A stretch of DNA of 64,000 bases from Anaerosporomusa subterranea (GTDB taxonomy: Bacteria > Bacillota > Negativicutes > Sporomusales > Acetonemataceae), in contig NZ_LSGP01000023.1 in assembly GCF_001611555.1 (NCBI RefSeq), positions 124,001 through 188,000 on the forward strand, given 5' to 3'. Below are positions 46,370 through 56,439 of this stretch, in pieces (position 1 is the first letter of the stretch; each line of letters begins with the position of its first letter). The notes under the pieces were generated by a model. The model saw only the letters and a program-made list of their open reading frames with translations, ran no database searches and was not told the DNA's origin. The translations under genes and the position numbers were made by a program.

Positions 46370-47404
46370 TTATTTTATATGGTTGTTTATTATTACCTGA
46401 ATGGCTCTGGCAGCAGCCTCATCAGTCACGAGTATACCGCCGCCACTTGCATTAGCAACAGCGACAATGGCTGCTGCTTTCTTCGCCCCGCCGGCGATCA
46501 TGATTCTCTGGCTGATGCCAACGAGATCATTTAGTCGCAGCCCTACACTGGCAGTAGAATACACAATCTCCCCTGCTAATGTGCAATAATCGCCTAACGC
46601 TTCTCCTACAGCACCGCGTTGCAGAACTTCCGTAATCACTTCAGCGCTTAGCCCGCGCCGGATCGCCATGCGTTCTGCCTGACCCACGCCGTATACGAGA
46701 ATGTCGGCGCGGCCGACAACCTCAGCCACATCGCGGATATTCGCATCACTGTTCAACAGAGCCGCCAGCGCCTGGTCGCTCACAGCATCAGGCATATTCA
46801 ACAAACGGTATTTGCCGCCAAGCTTTCCAGCCAGTACGGCCGCCACCGTATTTGCCTGATACTCCACCTGTTCACCGAGCGCCCCGCGCGCAGGCACTAC
46901 CAGGGTCTGCGGTGAGGATTCGGTGAACGCGTGAGCCATTCGAGCCATAGTGGATCCACCGCTGACCGCCACTGTGAGTGGTTCGCCCAAGTATCGGGCC
47001 AGTACGCCCGCCGCTGCTCGCCCCAAATCTTTCCTGACTGCGCTATCAACATCAGAATTCCCGGGAATGATGACAACTTGACCAAGTCCCAGTCTTGAGG
47101 ACAACTCTTGTTCCAGACTCGTCAAGCCATGCAAGAGGCGAATATAATCAGCCAATTCTTCTAAAATATCCTGCCCGTCTGGTGTGATTGTCATGCCTAA
47201 AGGAGAAAACTCCACAAAGCCTGCGGTTTTTAAGAAGTCTACCTGTGCTCGCACAACGCGTTCGCCTGATACCAGCAAAGCGGCAAGCGCCCGGCGGCCA
47301 ACAGGTTGTGAGTATAGAATTTGGCGAAGTATCAGGTAGCGTTCTTCGACTGTCGCGATTAGCTCTGGAGCAATTCTACGGTGCAGTCGTACTATATTTT
47401 CCAT
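46370..47404 (-). CDS. cggR: Central glycolytic genes repressor CggR (SorC/DeoR family)
   Basis: ATG at 47404 after GGGGAGAC gives 344 residues (CggR is about 340). N-terminal winged helix (RYLILRQILYSQPVGRRALAALL ... RVVRAQVDFLKTAGFV), then the sugar-phosphate-binding domain: LTVAVSGGSTMARMAHAF and GVGQAERMAIRRGL. In Bacillus CggR represses its own operon and is released by fructose-1,6-bisphosphate. A matching operator lies just upstream, so it is probably self-regulated. First gene of the glycolytic operon. Confidence 0.94.
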   Translation of the reverse strand: MENIVRLHRRIAPELIATVEERYLILRQILYSQPVGRRALAALLVSGERVVRAQVDFLKTAGFVEFSPLGMTITPDGQDILEELADYIRLLHGLTSLEQELSSRLGLGQVVIIPGNSDVDSAVRKDLGRAAAGVLARYLGEPLTVAVSGGSTMARMAHAFTESSPQTLVVPARGALGEQVEYQANTVAAVLAGKLGGKYRLLNMPDAVSDQALAALLNSDANIRDVAEVVGRADILVYGVGQAERMAIRRGLSAEVITEVLQRGAVGEALGDYCTLAGEIVYSTASVGLRLNDLVGISQRIMIAGGAKKAAAIVAVANASGGGILVTDEAAARAIQVIINNHIK

Positions 47405-47428
47405 ATGTAAGCATGTCTCCCCTGCTGG

Positions 47429-47464
47429 GATTAAATGTGTCCCGGCGGAACATTTTTCGTCCCA
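47429..47464. promoter_or_regulatory. CggR operator
   Basis: On the minus strand TGGGAC-N6-TGTT-N4-CGGGAC-N6-AATC, in the layout CGGGAC-N6-TGTC-N4-CGGGAC-N6-TGTC known for Bacillus. It lies between the promoter and the cggR start. The last half-site is weak. Confidence 0.72.
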
Positions 47465-47469
47465 ACAGT

Positions 47470-47496
47470 AGTATATCACAGAATTGGAAAATTCAA
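47470..47496 (-). promoter_or_regulatory. Promoter of the glycolytic operon
   Basis: TTGAAT (47491-47496) and TATACT (47470-47475) with a short 15-base spacer; a TGTGA extension precedes the -10. Confidence 0.45.
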
Positions 47497-47609
47497 CAGT
47501 AAAAATCCGGATCTTTCTCCTGGTTGTGACGCACCAGAAAAAATCTCGTATCAGGAGTGGAACAGGCGCTGATTTGCGGCGACTGCTCCACTTCTGATAC
47601 GGCTTCAGC

Positions 47610-47999
47610 CTATTTACCTACTGCCTCTATATCCCGACTCGCTATCATATCAACCCCCAACCCGAGAATATCTTTGTATACTGCGTCGCCTTCTCTCACA
47701 GGCGCCTTAACAGTAATATTTGCTAGGCAACGAGCGCATTCGATTATTTTTTCCTTAGGCAACGGAGTTTGCGATACAACCGGAAGCAGCGGGAGAACCC
47801 CTTTGCTGATTCGAATAGTCGTGGTCAAGACCCGTTTGGGCGCTGTCACTTCGTTTTTAGCATACTCTTGGCCTCGTTTACAGGTGAATCCAACCATGCG
47901 CACAATTTGGTTGTCAGCGATCTCGACCTCGCCAACACAGCTCATCGGACAGACGATACAAGTTAGCCGCTTGCTGGCCTTTTGTTCCTGGTTATTCAC
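47610..47999 (-). CDS. DUF1667-type cysteine protein of the glycerol-3-phosphate oxidation operon
   Basis: GTG at 47999, overlapping the upstream stop, with GGAGGTGG upstream; 129 residues. CIVCPMSCVGEV and GFTCKRGQEYAKNE supply four cysteines in two Cx2-3C-like groups, suited to an Fe-S or zinc site. Proteins of this type usually sit beside GlpA-like dehydrogenase and a flavin oxidoreductase, as here. A role in passing electrons from the dehydrogenase is likely but unproven. Confidence 0.82.
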   Translation of the reverse strand: MNNQEQKASKRLTCIVCPMSCVGEVEIADNQIVRMVGFTCKRGQEYAKNEVTAPKRVLTTTIRISKGVLPLLPVVSQTPLPKEKIIECARCLANITVKAPVREGDAVYKDILGLGVDMIASRDIEAVGK

Positions 48000-49275
48000 G
48001 CAGTCCACCTCCCTGCACTGCCTGAAGCGTAACGCTAATTTCCTGGGTACAGTCCGGTATCTTATCAAACGGAACATCCACAACGATCATTTCTCCCGGT
48101 CGTGCAATCGGCAACTGTCGTTCTACAAGAACGTCTTCCCCGGCAGCAATTTTTAATTTTACTCTAACTGCCGGTTCTTGCGCACGCATAAACAACCTGA
48201 CTTTCCCCGACGAATCCGGCCAACTGATTCGCTGCGGTACGACTGTCCGAATGCCTTGGCCAGCTTTTACTGCAACAACATTTGTTGCAGTCGGCAGCTT
48301 GCCCTGAGCATAAAGTGCGGCAAACTTTCCGGCAATATCGCCTTCTTCTGAGACAAAATCGACAAGGTCATGAACATGGACTACATTGCCGGCGGCAAAA
48401 AAACCGTCATAGCTAGTCTGTCTATATTGGTTCACTGTCGGTCCGCTTGTTAGTCCATCCAGATCAACGATACCGCGGGACAGTTCATTTTCAGGAATAA
48501 GGCCGACTGATAGCAAGAGGCAATCACAGTCAAGTTCAAACTCAGTCCCCGGAATGATGTTACGGTCTTGGTCGACAGCCGCGACTGTAACCCCAGTAAT
48601 TTTATCCTTGCCATGGATGAAGCTAACCGTGTGAGACAGATGAAGTGGAATGCCGAAATCCTCTAGACATTGAACAACATTGCGAGTCAGGCCATTTGAG
48701 TATGGCAACAATTCAACAACAGCCTGCACCTTCGCTCCCTCAAGCGTCATCCTTCTTGCCATGATAAGCCCAATGTCGCCTGAGCCTAGTACTACAATTT
48801 TTTTACCGGTAATATAGCCTTCCATATTGACCATTCGCTGAGCCGCCCCGGCGGTAAAGATCCCGGCCGGACGTAAACCGGGGATACGGATCGCGCCTCT
48901 TGTTCTTTCCCGACAGCCCATCGCGAAAACGACTGCTTTAGCTGTTATGCCAATAAGGCCTTGTTGGGGATTAATGGCCCAAATGGTCTTATCATTTCTC
49001 ACTTCTAAAACTAGTGTATCTTCCCAAACAGTAATCCCTGCATCTGCCTTAACTTGGCGGATGAAACGTCCAGAGTAAGTCGGTCCTGTGAGTTCTTCGT
49101 GAAAACGGTGCAAGCCGAACCCGTTGTGAATGCACTGTTGCAGAATACCGCCTAGCTCACGGTCTCGCTCAATAACCAACACGTCTTTGGCCCCTGCGGT
49201 CCGAGCGCTCAAAGCCGCTGCTAAGCCGGCGGGGCCGCCGCCGATTACAGCTACATCGAATTTAAGGCTGCTCAT
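47992..49275 (-). CDS. FAD-dependent pyridine-nucleotide-type oxidoreductase of the glp operon
   Basis: ATG at 49275 (MSSLKFDVAVIGGGPAGLAA) gives 427 residues; it overlaps the GlpA-like gene by 14 bases. N-terminal FAD motif GGGPAGLAAAL, CMG-like VFAMGCRERTRGAIRIPG, second dinucleotide motif VLGSGDIGLIMAR, and GFFAAGNVVHVHDLVD. The last 80 residues (VRLFMRAQEPAVRVKLKIAAGED) are beta-sandwich-like. It probably reoxidises the GlpA-like enzyme, taking the place of GlpB/C. The family often carries an extra Cys-rich domain, encoded separately by the next gene here. Confidence 0.86.
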   Translation of the reverse strand: MSSLKFDVAVIGGGPAGLAAALSARTAGAKDVLVIERDRELGGILQQCIHNGFGLHRFHEELTGPTYSGRFIRQVKADAGITVWEDTLVLEVRNDKTIWAINPQQGLIGITAKAVVFAMGCRERTRGAIRIPGLRPAGIFTAGAAQRMVNMEGYITGKKIVVLGSGDIGLIMARRMTLEGAKVQAVVELLPYSNGLTRNVVQCLEDFGIPLHLSHTVSFIHGKDKITGVTVAAVDQDRNIIPGTEFELDCDCLLLSVGLIPENELSRGIVDLDGLTSGPTVNQYRQTSYDGFFAAGNVVHVHDLVDFVSEEGDIAGKFAALYAQGKLPTATNVVAVKAGQGIRTVVPQRISWPDSSGKVRLFMRAQEPAVRVKLKIAAGEDVLVERQLPIARPGEMIVVDVPFDKIPDCTQEISVTLQAVQGGGLRE

Positions 49276-50740
49276 CTGTCGACACCTCACAAACACCTGG
49301 CAGTTTATCAGAGAAGAGAAATGAATGTATGCCGTCTTTACGGACTGCAGTGACGGGAATTCCCAGTTCCCGGGAAATAATCGCCGTAACTCTGGGCCCG
49401 CAAAAACCGCCTTGGCAACGTCCGGTTCCAGCCCGGGTGCGCCGTTTGACACCGTCGACTGTTACCGCTCCGCAAGGGGAATGAATGGTGGCAACGATTT
49501 CGCCTTCAGTCACTGTCTCACAACGGCAAATCACTCGCCCAAAGAGTGGATCTCGCGCCACAATTTCTGCTCGTTCCTGCCAGCTCATTTCCCGGAAAAC
49601 ACGACGTGGCGGATTGACCGGATTGAACTCGGCCTTTTCAATAAGTGCCAGCCCTGCTTCCCGCAAAATATCTGCAATCACTTCCGCAATGGCCGGAGCT
49701 GCAGTAAACCCTGGCGACTGAATTCCTGCTGCATGAATTAACCCTTTGGCAGTTTCTGATTCGCGCAGGATAAAGTCGCCATCGCCGCTGGCTGCTCTCA
49801 GTCCGGAGAATTCGGTGATTGCAGCAGCTAGCGGCAGCTGGGGAACAATCCGGCGAGCGCCGTTAATCACTCGTTCCATGCCTGCGGCAGTGGTCGAAAC
49901 GTCATCTTTATCAGCAACATCCTCCGCGTCCGGCCCAATGAACAGATTGCCATGAACTGTCGGCGAAACTAAGATACCTTTAGACACTTTAGACGGAGTT
50001 GGGAAAATTACCGTATTTACCAGCTGGCGGACAGTTTTATCAAATAAAATGTATTCACCCTTGCGTGGATGTATTGTAAAGCTGTTATCCCCCGCCATGC
50101 GTGCAACTGCGTCTGCCTGAATTCCGGCGGCATTAATAATGAATCGCGCGCGAATCACGCCGTGTGGGGTAACAACCCCGACAACTCGTCCATTATCGAT
50201 CACAATGCCTTGCACCGGACATTCTCGCAATAGGGTAACACCATTACGGATCGCATTCTCTATAAAGCCAAAAACCGCGCCAAACGGGCAGACAACTCCG
50301 GCGCTTGGCGCCCATAGCGCGCCAGTGACATCAGTCGCTAAGTTTGGTTCGCGTTCCAACAGCTGATCAGCCGACAATATTTCTAGATTCGGCACTCCGT
50401 TTTGGTTGCCGCGAGCCAGCAATTCTTCTATTGTGGCCTGCTCCGCATCGTCTTTGGCCACAACCAGAGATCCCATCCAATCCACATCCAGGCTCAAGTC
50501 TTGCCACAATTGATGATAAAGATGGTTGCCCCTCACGTTCAGTTTGCCTTTCCAGGTCCCCGGCTTAGCATCAAAACCAGCATGCAGGATAGCACTGTTT
50601 GCTTTAGAGGTTCCCATGGCCACATCGGTTTCCGCTTCCAACAAAATGACTGCCAGCTGATAACGGGATAATTCTCTCGCAATTGCTGAGCCAACGATGC
50701 CACCGCCGATGATTACAACATCTGTGCTTTCCGCTGACAT
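49262..50740 (-). CDS. Anaerobic glycerol-3-phosphate dehydrogenase-like FAD protein with BFD domain
   Basis: 492 residues. GGGIVGSAIARELSRYQ (FAD), substrate region STTAAGMERVINGA and SPGFTAAPAIAEVIA. The last 100 residues hold a BFD-like [2Fe-2S] site: VICRCETVTEGEIV plus GTGRCQGGFCGPRV (four Cys). Such GlpA/GlpO-type enzymes oxidise glycerol-3-phosphate to dihydroxyacetone phosphate. It heads a three-gene unit after glpK. A 2-hydroxyglutarate or other hydroxyacid dehydrogenase role is possible, but the context favours glycerol. Confidence 0.85.
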   Translation of the reverse strand: MSAESTDVVIIGGGIVGSAIARELSRYQLAVILLEAETDVAMGTSKANSAILHAGFDAKPGTWKGKLNVRGNHLYHQLWQDLSLDVDWMGSLVVAKDDAEQATIEELLARGNQNGVPNLEILSADQLLEREPNLATDVTGALWAPSAGVVCPFGAVFGFIENAIRNGVTLLRECPVQGIVIDNGRVVGVVTPHGVIRARFIINAAGIQADAVARMAGDNSFTIHPRKGEYILFDKTVRQLVNTVIFPTPSKVSKGILVSPTVHGNLFIGPDAEDVADKDDVSTTAAGMERVINGARRIVPQLPLAAAITEFSGLRAASGDGDFILRESETAKGLIHAAGIQSPGFTAAPAIAEVIADILREAGLALIEKAEFNPVNPPRRVFREMSWQERAEIVARDPLFGRVICRCETVTEGEIVATIHSPCGAVTVDGVKRRTRAGTGRCQGGFCGPRVTAIISRELGIPVTAVRKDGIHSFLFSDKLPGVCEVSTDEQP

Positions 50741-50776
50741 CCCTTCACATCCTTTGCGCTTGTCTCATGAAAAGAA

Positions 50777-50817
50777 AAGGCCCTCGCTGGCCTTCGGCCA
50801 GAAATCGAGGACCTTCT
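50777..50817 (-). terminator. Strong hairpin upstream of the GlpA-like gene
   Basis: AAGGTCCTCG pairs with CGAGGGCCTT and encloses CTGGCCGAAGGCCAG; TTTTCTTTTC follows on the minus strand. It terminates transcripts from glpFK or acts as an attenuator of the downstream unit. Confidence 0.75.
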
Positions 50818-50853
50818 CTCATTCTCTATGTCCCTCTATATGTTGTTTTTATC

Positions 50854-50964
50854 ACCGGACTAACCCGCACTAAGCCCCCCGCCTCTGTAGGCGGGTACCC
50901 CAGGGTACCTTCTCTTGCCCCTGTGGGGCAATTCACCTTGTGCCCAAGTGCGGCTAAGTCCGGT
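50854..50964. repeat. 111-bp cloverleaf-like palindromic element
   Basis: ACCGGACT and AGTCCGGT close it; CCGCACT/AGTGCGG continue the stem. Inside are three hairpins: TTGCCCC/GGGGCAA, GGTACC/GGTACC and CCCGCCT/AGGCGGG. It fills the gap between glpK and the GlpA-like gene. Confidence 0.72.
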
Positions 50965-50979
50965 ATGGATGCGACTAAC

Positions 50980-51010
50980 ATTCGGCGGGAGGGTAAATCC
51001 CCCGCTGAAT
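50980..51010. repeat. GC-rich hairpin after glpK
   Basis: ATTCGGCGGGAGGG and the inverse CCCCCGCTGAAT around TAAAT. Next to the cloverleaf element; the two may be parts of one mobile remnant. Confidence 0.55.
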
Positions 51011-51020
51011 GAAGTCTTGT

Positions 51021-52538
<1,518 letters not shown>

Positions 52539-52592
52539 TTATCATCGTTTTATTTCGGGCTAAGCTTGAAATTTACCTACTTAATGGGCTAA

Positions 52593-53324
52593 CTATGCGG
52601 CCAGACCCACTATTTTAGCGATTGCGTAGGCGATTGTGCCTCCAATCATTGGACCGACTACCGGTATCCAGGAATAACCCCAGTCAGAATCTCCTTTGCC
52701 GGGAATCGGTAACACGGCATGCGCAATTCGCGGTCCTAAGTCGCGAGCCGGGTTGATGGCATACCCGGTCGGTCCGCCAAGGCTCAAACCCATGGACCAG
52801 ACCACAACACCGGCTAGGAAAGTGCCAAGGCCAGGAGCTAAAGCACCAACCGGCTTGGAGAAGATAGCAAAGAACGCGAACATCAGCATGGCAGTTCCAA
52901 GAATTTCTGAAATCAGATTGCCTGTTGTATCACGGATGGCAGGACCGGTAGAGAAAACAGCCAGCTTCGCGCCGGGGTCTTCCGTGACTTTCCAATGCGG
53001 CAGATACATAAAATAGACAAGACAAGCACCAACAAACGCGCCAAGTACCTGTGCCACCATAAGGCTTGCCGCCAGAGGTGCAGTATAAACGTTATTCAGC
53101 ATTTTCGCCAAGGTAACGGCCGGATTCAAGTCGGCTTGCACCGAACCCGTGGCGACTGCGACAAACGCCCCCAAAACAACAGCGAAGGCCCAGCCTGTAG
53201 CTATGACTATCCACCCAGAATTTTCCCCTTTGGATTTTTTCAATACGACGTTGGCCACAACCCCGTCGCCCAGAAGAATTAATACCAATGTGCCCATGAA
53301 CTCACCGAGGAATGGACTTGTCAT
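52593..53324 (-). CDS. glpF: Glycerol uptake facilitator
   Basis: 243 residues, six membrane helices and two half helices. The motif NPAVTLAKML is in the first half and NPARDLGPR in the second, where Asp after the Arg-rich part is typical of glyceroporins. Lets glycerol cross the inner membrane. AGGAGG upstream. It is preceded by a leader with a terminator-like hairpin. Confidence 0.95.
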   Translation of the reverse strand: MTSPFLGEFMGTLVLILLGDGVVANVVLKKSKGENSGWIVIATGWAFAVVLGAFVAVATGSVQADLNPAVTLAKMLNNVYTAPLAASLMVAQVLGAFVGACLVYFMYLPHWKVTEDPGAKLAVFSTGPAIRDTTGNLISEILGTAMLMFAFFAIFSKPVGALAPGLGTFLAGVVVWSMGLSLGGPTGYAINPARDLGPRIAHAVLPIPGKGDSDWGYSWIPVVGPMIGGTIAYAIAKIVGLAA

Positions 53325-53407
53325 GTTTTTCTCCTCCTACTTCAATAATTTTGCTAGAGTAAACACCACCCCGTACGCAGTTCGCTCCCACCCCCTTACT
53401 GCAGACA

Positions 53408-53462
53408 GGAAAAGAAATCCAGCGATAGCCCGTCTTGGCGGGACATGCGTTGGACTTCTCTT
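53408..53462 (-). terminator. Leader hairpin upstream of glpF
   Basis: AGAAGTCCA and TGGATTTCT arms, with GTCCCG/CGGGC inside and a T-rich tail on the minus strand. It may be the target of a GlpP-type antiterminator, as for glpFK in Bacillus. The glpP gene is not in the window. Confidence 0.5.
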
Positions 53463-53562
53463 CATCTCTCGTCCGATTTATTCACTTGCTAAAACATATT
53501 CCGGATATTTCAGATTATTACTCTGTTACGTAATGCGCAGACAAGTTAATTATTTCACTTAG

Positions 53563-53958
53563 TCATACTTTTTTCAACTCTCGCGCACTTATCGCAGCTT
53601 CCATGACTTCTGGAAGCGCAGCCCCCACTGAGGCCTGAACCGTGGCCAGGATAGCCCCCTCAACTACAGGCGCATCAGCGATTGCGACCCGGCTTCGCTG
53701 TTCTTCGCATAAAAATTCGAAAGCGGTTTCCGTGCTGAGCACAGCGCTTCCTAAGTCCGCCAGCACGATCACGCCGTCACCGTCGTCCGCATCAATCAAT
53801 GATTTGTAAATCAGCATTGCGTCCGTACCAATGCCCCCGTCCGGCATCCCGCCCGCCGGAAGAATTATTTGCCCTTCTCTTCCCATTTGCCGTGCTAGGT
53901 CGCAGATTCCCTCAGCGATCTTTGCGCTATGTGACACTATAACGATACCGACCATCAT
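53563..53958 (-). CDS. dhaM: DhaM, PTS phosphocarrier for dihydroxyacetone kinase
   Basis: 131 residues. MVGIVIVSHSAKIAEGI with the phospho-acceptor His near residue 10 and GGMPDGGIGTDAMLIYKSL, IVLADLGSAVLSTE as in mannose-type IIA/DhaM. It takes phosphate from HPr and passes it to DhaL-ADP. It has only the IIA-like domain. The ATG overlaps the dhaL stop (ATGATG). Confidence 0.93.
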   Translation of the reverse strand: MMVGIVIVSHSAKIAEGICDLARQMGREGQIILPAGGMPDGGIGTDAMLIYKSLIDADDGDGVIVLADLGSAVLSTETAFEFLCEEQRSRVAIADAPVVEGAILATVQASVGAALPEVMEAAISARELKKV

Positions 53959-54599
53959 TCTTCCCTCTGTTCCTGCGACCGGCAAAATTCTTCCAATGCC
54001 GCAATAATTAGGTAAGCAGACGTTGCTCCAGGATCTTGGTGGCCAAGACTGCGCTCTCCGAGATAGCTGGCGCGCCCCTTTGTAGCAATGATTGACTTGG
54101 TGAACATAACACCGTCAAGCGCACTTTCCCGAGCCGCCGCCAGACACTCAACCAGAGACCTGCCCTGCTGTTCTGCTGACTTAAAGGCTTCATAGGCAGG
54201 TTCCAAGGCATCCAGCATCGTTTTTTCTCCACGTACTGCTTTACCTCGTTCTTTGATGCCGGCGATTGCTGCCGCCAGCATGTTTCCTACATCACTTGGC
54301 GAAAGCGTATTCTTCCCCTGACCTGCTGCCGCAGCCCGGAGAAAAGCCGTTCCGTATAATGGTCCCGAAGCCCCGCCGACTGTTGTAATCAGTGTCATGC
54401 CAACAGTTTTTAGGACAGTGGCGGCGTCTGCTGTTTGCGCAAGCGTACTCAGTTTTCCACTGACAGCCTGAAATCCCCGTGCCATATTGATGCCATGATC
54501 AGCATCTCCAATCGCCGCATCCAGACTGGTCAGTACCTCTTTATTACTGGCGATTGCCGCACCAATGGCTTCTACTGCTGCAATCAGACAATTTGCCAT
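53955..54599 (-). CDS. dhaL: DhaL, ADP-binding subunit of dihydroxyacetone kinase
   Basis: 214 residues. SLDAAIGDADHGINMARGF gives the Asp residues that bind the Mg-ADP, and GGASGPLYGTAFLRAA and SYLGERSLGHQDPGATSAYLI follow. ADP stays bound and is rephosphorylated by DhaM. It precedes dhaM on the same unit, and is separated from dhaK by a 262-base repeat region. Confidence 0.95.
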   Translation of the reverse strand: MANCLIAAVEAIGAAIASNKEVLTSLDAAIGDADHGINMARGFQAVSGKLSTLAQTADAATVLKTVGMTLITTVGGASGPLYGTAFLRAAAAGQGKNTLSPSDVGNMLAAAIAGIKERGKAVRGEKTMLDALEPAYEAFKSAEQQGRSLVECLAAARESALDGVMFTKSIIATKGRASYLGERSLGHQDPGATSAYLIIAALEEFCRSQEQREE

Positions 54600-54644
54600 C
54601 GTTATCCCTCCGTCAGATAAGAAAAACCATCATTACGAACTGTA

Positions 54645-54688
54645 CCTCTGTGTACTCTGCGACACTCTGTGCTCTCTGTGGTAAAACG
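54645..54688. repeat. CTCTGTG-type short repeats
   Basis: CCTCTGTG-TACTCTGCG-ACACTCTGTG-CTCTCTGTGG and then TAAAACG; related to the arms of the inverted repeat at 30658-30776. Confidence 0.45.
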
Positions 54689-54696
54689 TACCTAGC

Positions 54697-54854
54697 ACCT
54701 TGACAAAGTTATAACTCAGGCTTGATGGCGGTCAAAACGGCAAAATACGGCGTCAGCACCTCCTAGCAGACCCCTTCCAGTATGCGTCGTCGGCACTTCC
54801 TTGTCTTTTGCCGTTTTGCCTCGCCCTAAAGCTAACTTTTGACTTTGCCAAGGT
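54697..54854. repeat. 158-bp palindromic element between dhaK and dhaL
   Basis: Outer arms ACCTTGACAAAGT and ACTTTGCCAAGGT; inner arms AAAACGGCAAAA and TTTTGCCGTTTT; further inner GGCGTC/GACGACG-like pairs. It lies between two genes that must work together. Confidence 0.72.
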
Positions 54855-54861
54855 ACTAGCT

Positions 54862-55860
54862 TCAAACCTGAACCAGAGCCGGCGTATCTGCAGGCGCCAG
54901 CAATAGCTGCTTCAACTCTTCATCCAGCTTAAGCAGAGTGATAGAAAAGCCTGCCATCTCCAGCGAGGTCATGAAGTTGCCGACATACGTTTTTGCGACA
55001 GTGATGTTCTTTTCTGCCAGCATCTCGGCCACCTTACGGTTAGCAATATACAGTTCCATTAGCGGAGTAGCTCCCAGGCCGTTTACCATCACAGCAACTT
55101 CATCCCCTGAACCGAATGGAAGATCGGCTGTGATCTTGTTCAACAGGTGTTCCACCGTTTCGTCGGCAGGACGCAGGCTTTCTCTGTGGGTTCCAGGTTC
55201 GCCGTGTATCCCCATGCCGATTTCGACTTCTGTCTCATCCAAGGTAAAGCTAGGCTTACCGGCAGCCGGTACGGTACAAGGCGAAATCGCCATCCCCATG
55301 GAACGGACATTGGTAACGACTTTTTCGGCAACGCGTTTTACTTCAGCAAGCTCCGCGCCAGTTTCGGCTTTTGCACCAGCAATTTTATGAATGAATACTG
55401 TTCCGGCAATGCCACGCCTGCCTGTCGTCCAAGTACTGTTTTCTACCGCGACATCGTCATTGACAACAACTCTATCCACTTTGATTCCATCCGCTTCTGC
55501 CAGTTCTGCCGCCATTTCGAAGTTCATGATATCGCCAGTATAGTTTTTGATGACTAACAGAACGCCCTGTCCGCCATCAACCACTTTGATGGCCTCATAA
55601 ACCTGATCAGGCGTTGGCGAGGTAAATACAGCTCCAGCCACAGCTCCGTCAAGCATTCCCTTCCCTACATAGCCTCCATGGGAGGGCTCGTGACCGCTGC
55701 CGCCGCCGCTGACCAGCGCGACTTTGCCTTCAACAGGCGTGTTCGCACGAACAAGAACCTGAAACCCTTCCACCCTTCGTAAATACCCCGGATGGGCAAG
55801 AACAGCACCCTGAAGCATTTCCTCCACGACTTGTTCCGGTGAGTTGATGATTTTTTTCAT
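54862..55860 (-). CDS. dhaK: DhaK, dihydroxyacetone-binding subunit
   Basis: ATG at 55860 after GAGGAGG gives 332 residues. GGGSGHEPSHGGYVGKGMLDGAVAGAVFTSPT, VLLVIKNYTGDIMNFEMA and EIGMGIHGEPGTHRE (the His that covalently holds the substrate) are present. It phosphorylates dihydroxyacetone with DhaL and DhaM. First gene of the dha set. Confidence 0.96.
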   Translation of the reverse strand: MKKIINSPEQVVEEMLQGAVLAHPGYLRRVEGFQVLVRANTPVEGKVALVSGGGSGHEPSHGGYVGKGMLDGAVAGAVFTSPTPDQVYEAIKVVDGGQGVLLVIKNYTGDIMNFEMAAELAEADGIKVDRVVVNDDVAVENSTWTTGRRGIAGTVFIHKIAGAKAETGAELAEVKRVAEKVVTNVRSMGMAISPCTVPAAGKPSFTLDETEVEIGMGIHGEPGTHRESLRPADETVEHLLNKITADLPFGSGDEVAVMVNGLGATPLMELYIANRKVAEMLAEKNITVAKTYVGNFMTSLEMAGFSITLLKLDEELKQLLLAPADTPALVQV

Positions 55861-55939
55861 ACACTTTTCCTCCTCAAATTGAATAGCCCGTACATCCTTA
55901 GTCAAAAAAGAACTAGACATACCCTATAGCTTGTAATAA

Positions 55940-56420
55940 AGGTATGCCTCAATAAAAAATATAGAACTGCTCTATGCCTCACCTTATGTTCGCCTGAACA
56001 AAAACGGTTCGGGTCCCATCTATGACGGTACCCGAACTCAGATCAGAGGCAACCCTGCCGTTAAGCCGAAAACCGCTAAGGGGTTCACGCCAATAGGCGC
56101 AAGTCCAGCACTATATACCTCTAAAAAATGCCTCTGCCACCTGGCTTCTTGCGGCATTCTGGGTACATATGATAGCCGTTTCAAAGGGAATGCCTTTAAG
56201 TTTAGGGACTTTTAGGGTTACACTCCCAGGGGTGGTATCAAATTTCTGCCGTAGTGGCCGGAGCAGTAGCCTTGCCGTAACTCGGTACGCTCGTTTTTCG
56301 CTGCCTGAGCCAGGTCTTTAACCTACTGATCCAGCAATTGTTCAGCGTCTCCTCCTCAAGCTCCACCAGACTGCAGACTGGGCATGACTCAACTTTGTGA
56401 TTGCTGTCCGGACGCTGCAA
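55940..56420 (-). pseudogene. Broken IS256-family transposase
   Basis: On the minus strand, in shifting frames, AEQLLDQ-stop-VKDLAQAAKNERTELRQGYCSGHYGRNL is followed by TTPGSVTLKVPKLKGIPFETA, then EVYSAGLAPIGVN. This is the IS256/Mutator order (ERTDYRNGY..., GTLxLKVPKLR, EMYLAGVSVRRVE). Stops and shifts interrupt it and the catalytic part is gone. It fills the region upstream of dhaK; the hairpin GTTCGGGTACC/GGGACCCGAAC at its end may be its terminal repeat or a terminator. Confidence 0.72.
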
Positions 56421-56439
56421 TTACATCTTTCTTGCTCTT

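Noticed and set aside
55940-56240. Possible riboswitch upstream of dhaK
   Set aside because: The folds seemed suggestive, but translation shows IS256 transposase motifs and none of the known riboswitch cores (cobalamin, c-di-GMP, glycine, TPP) fit.
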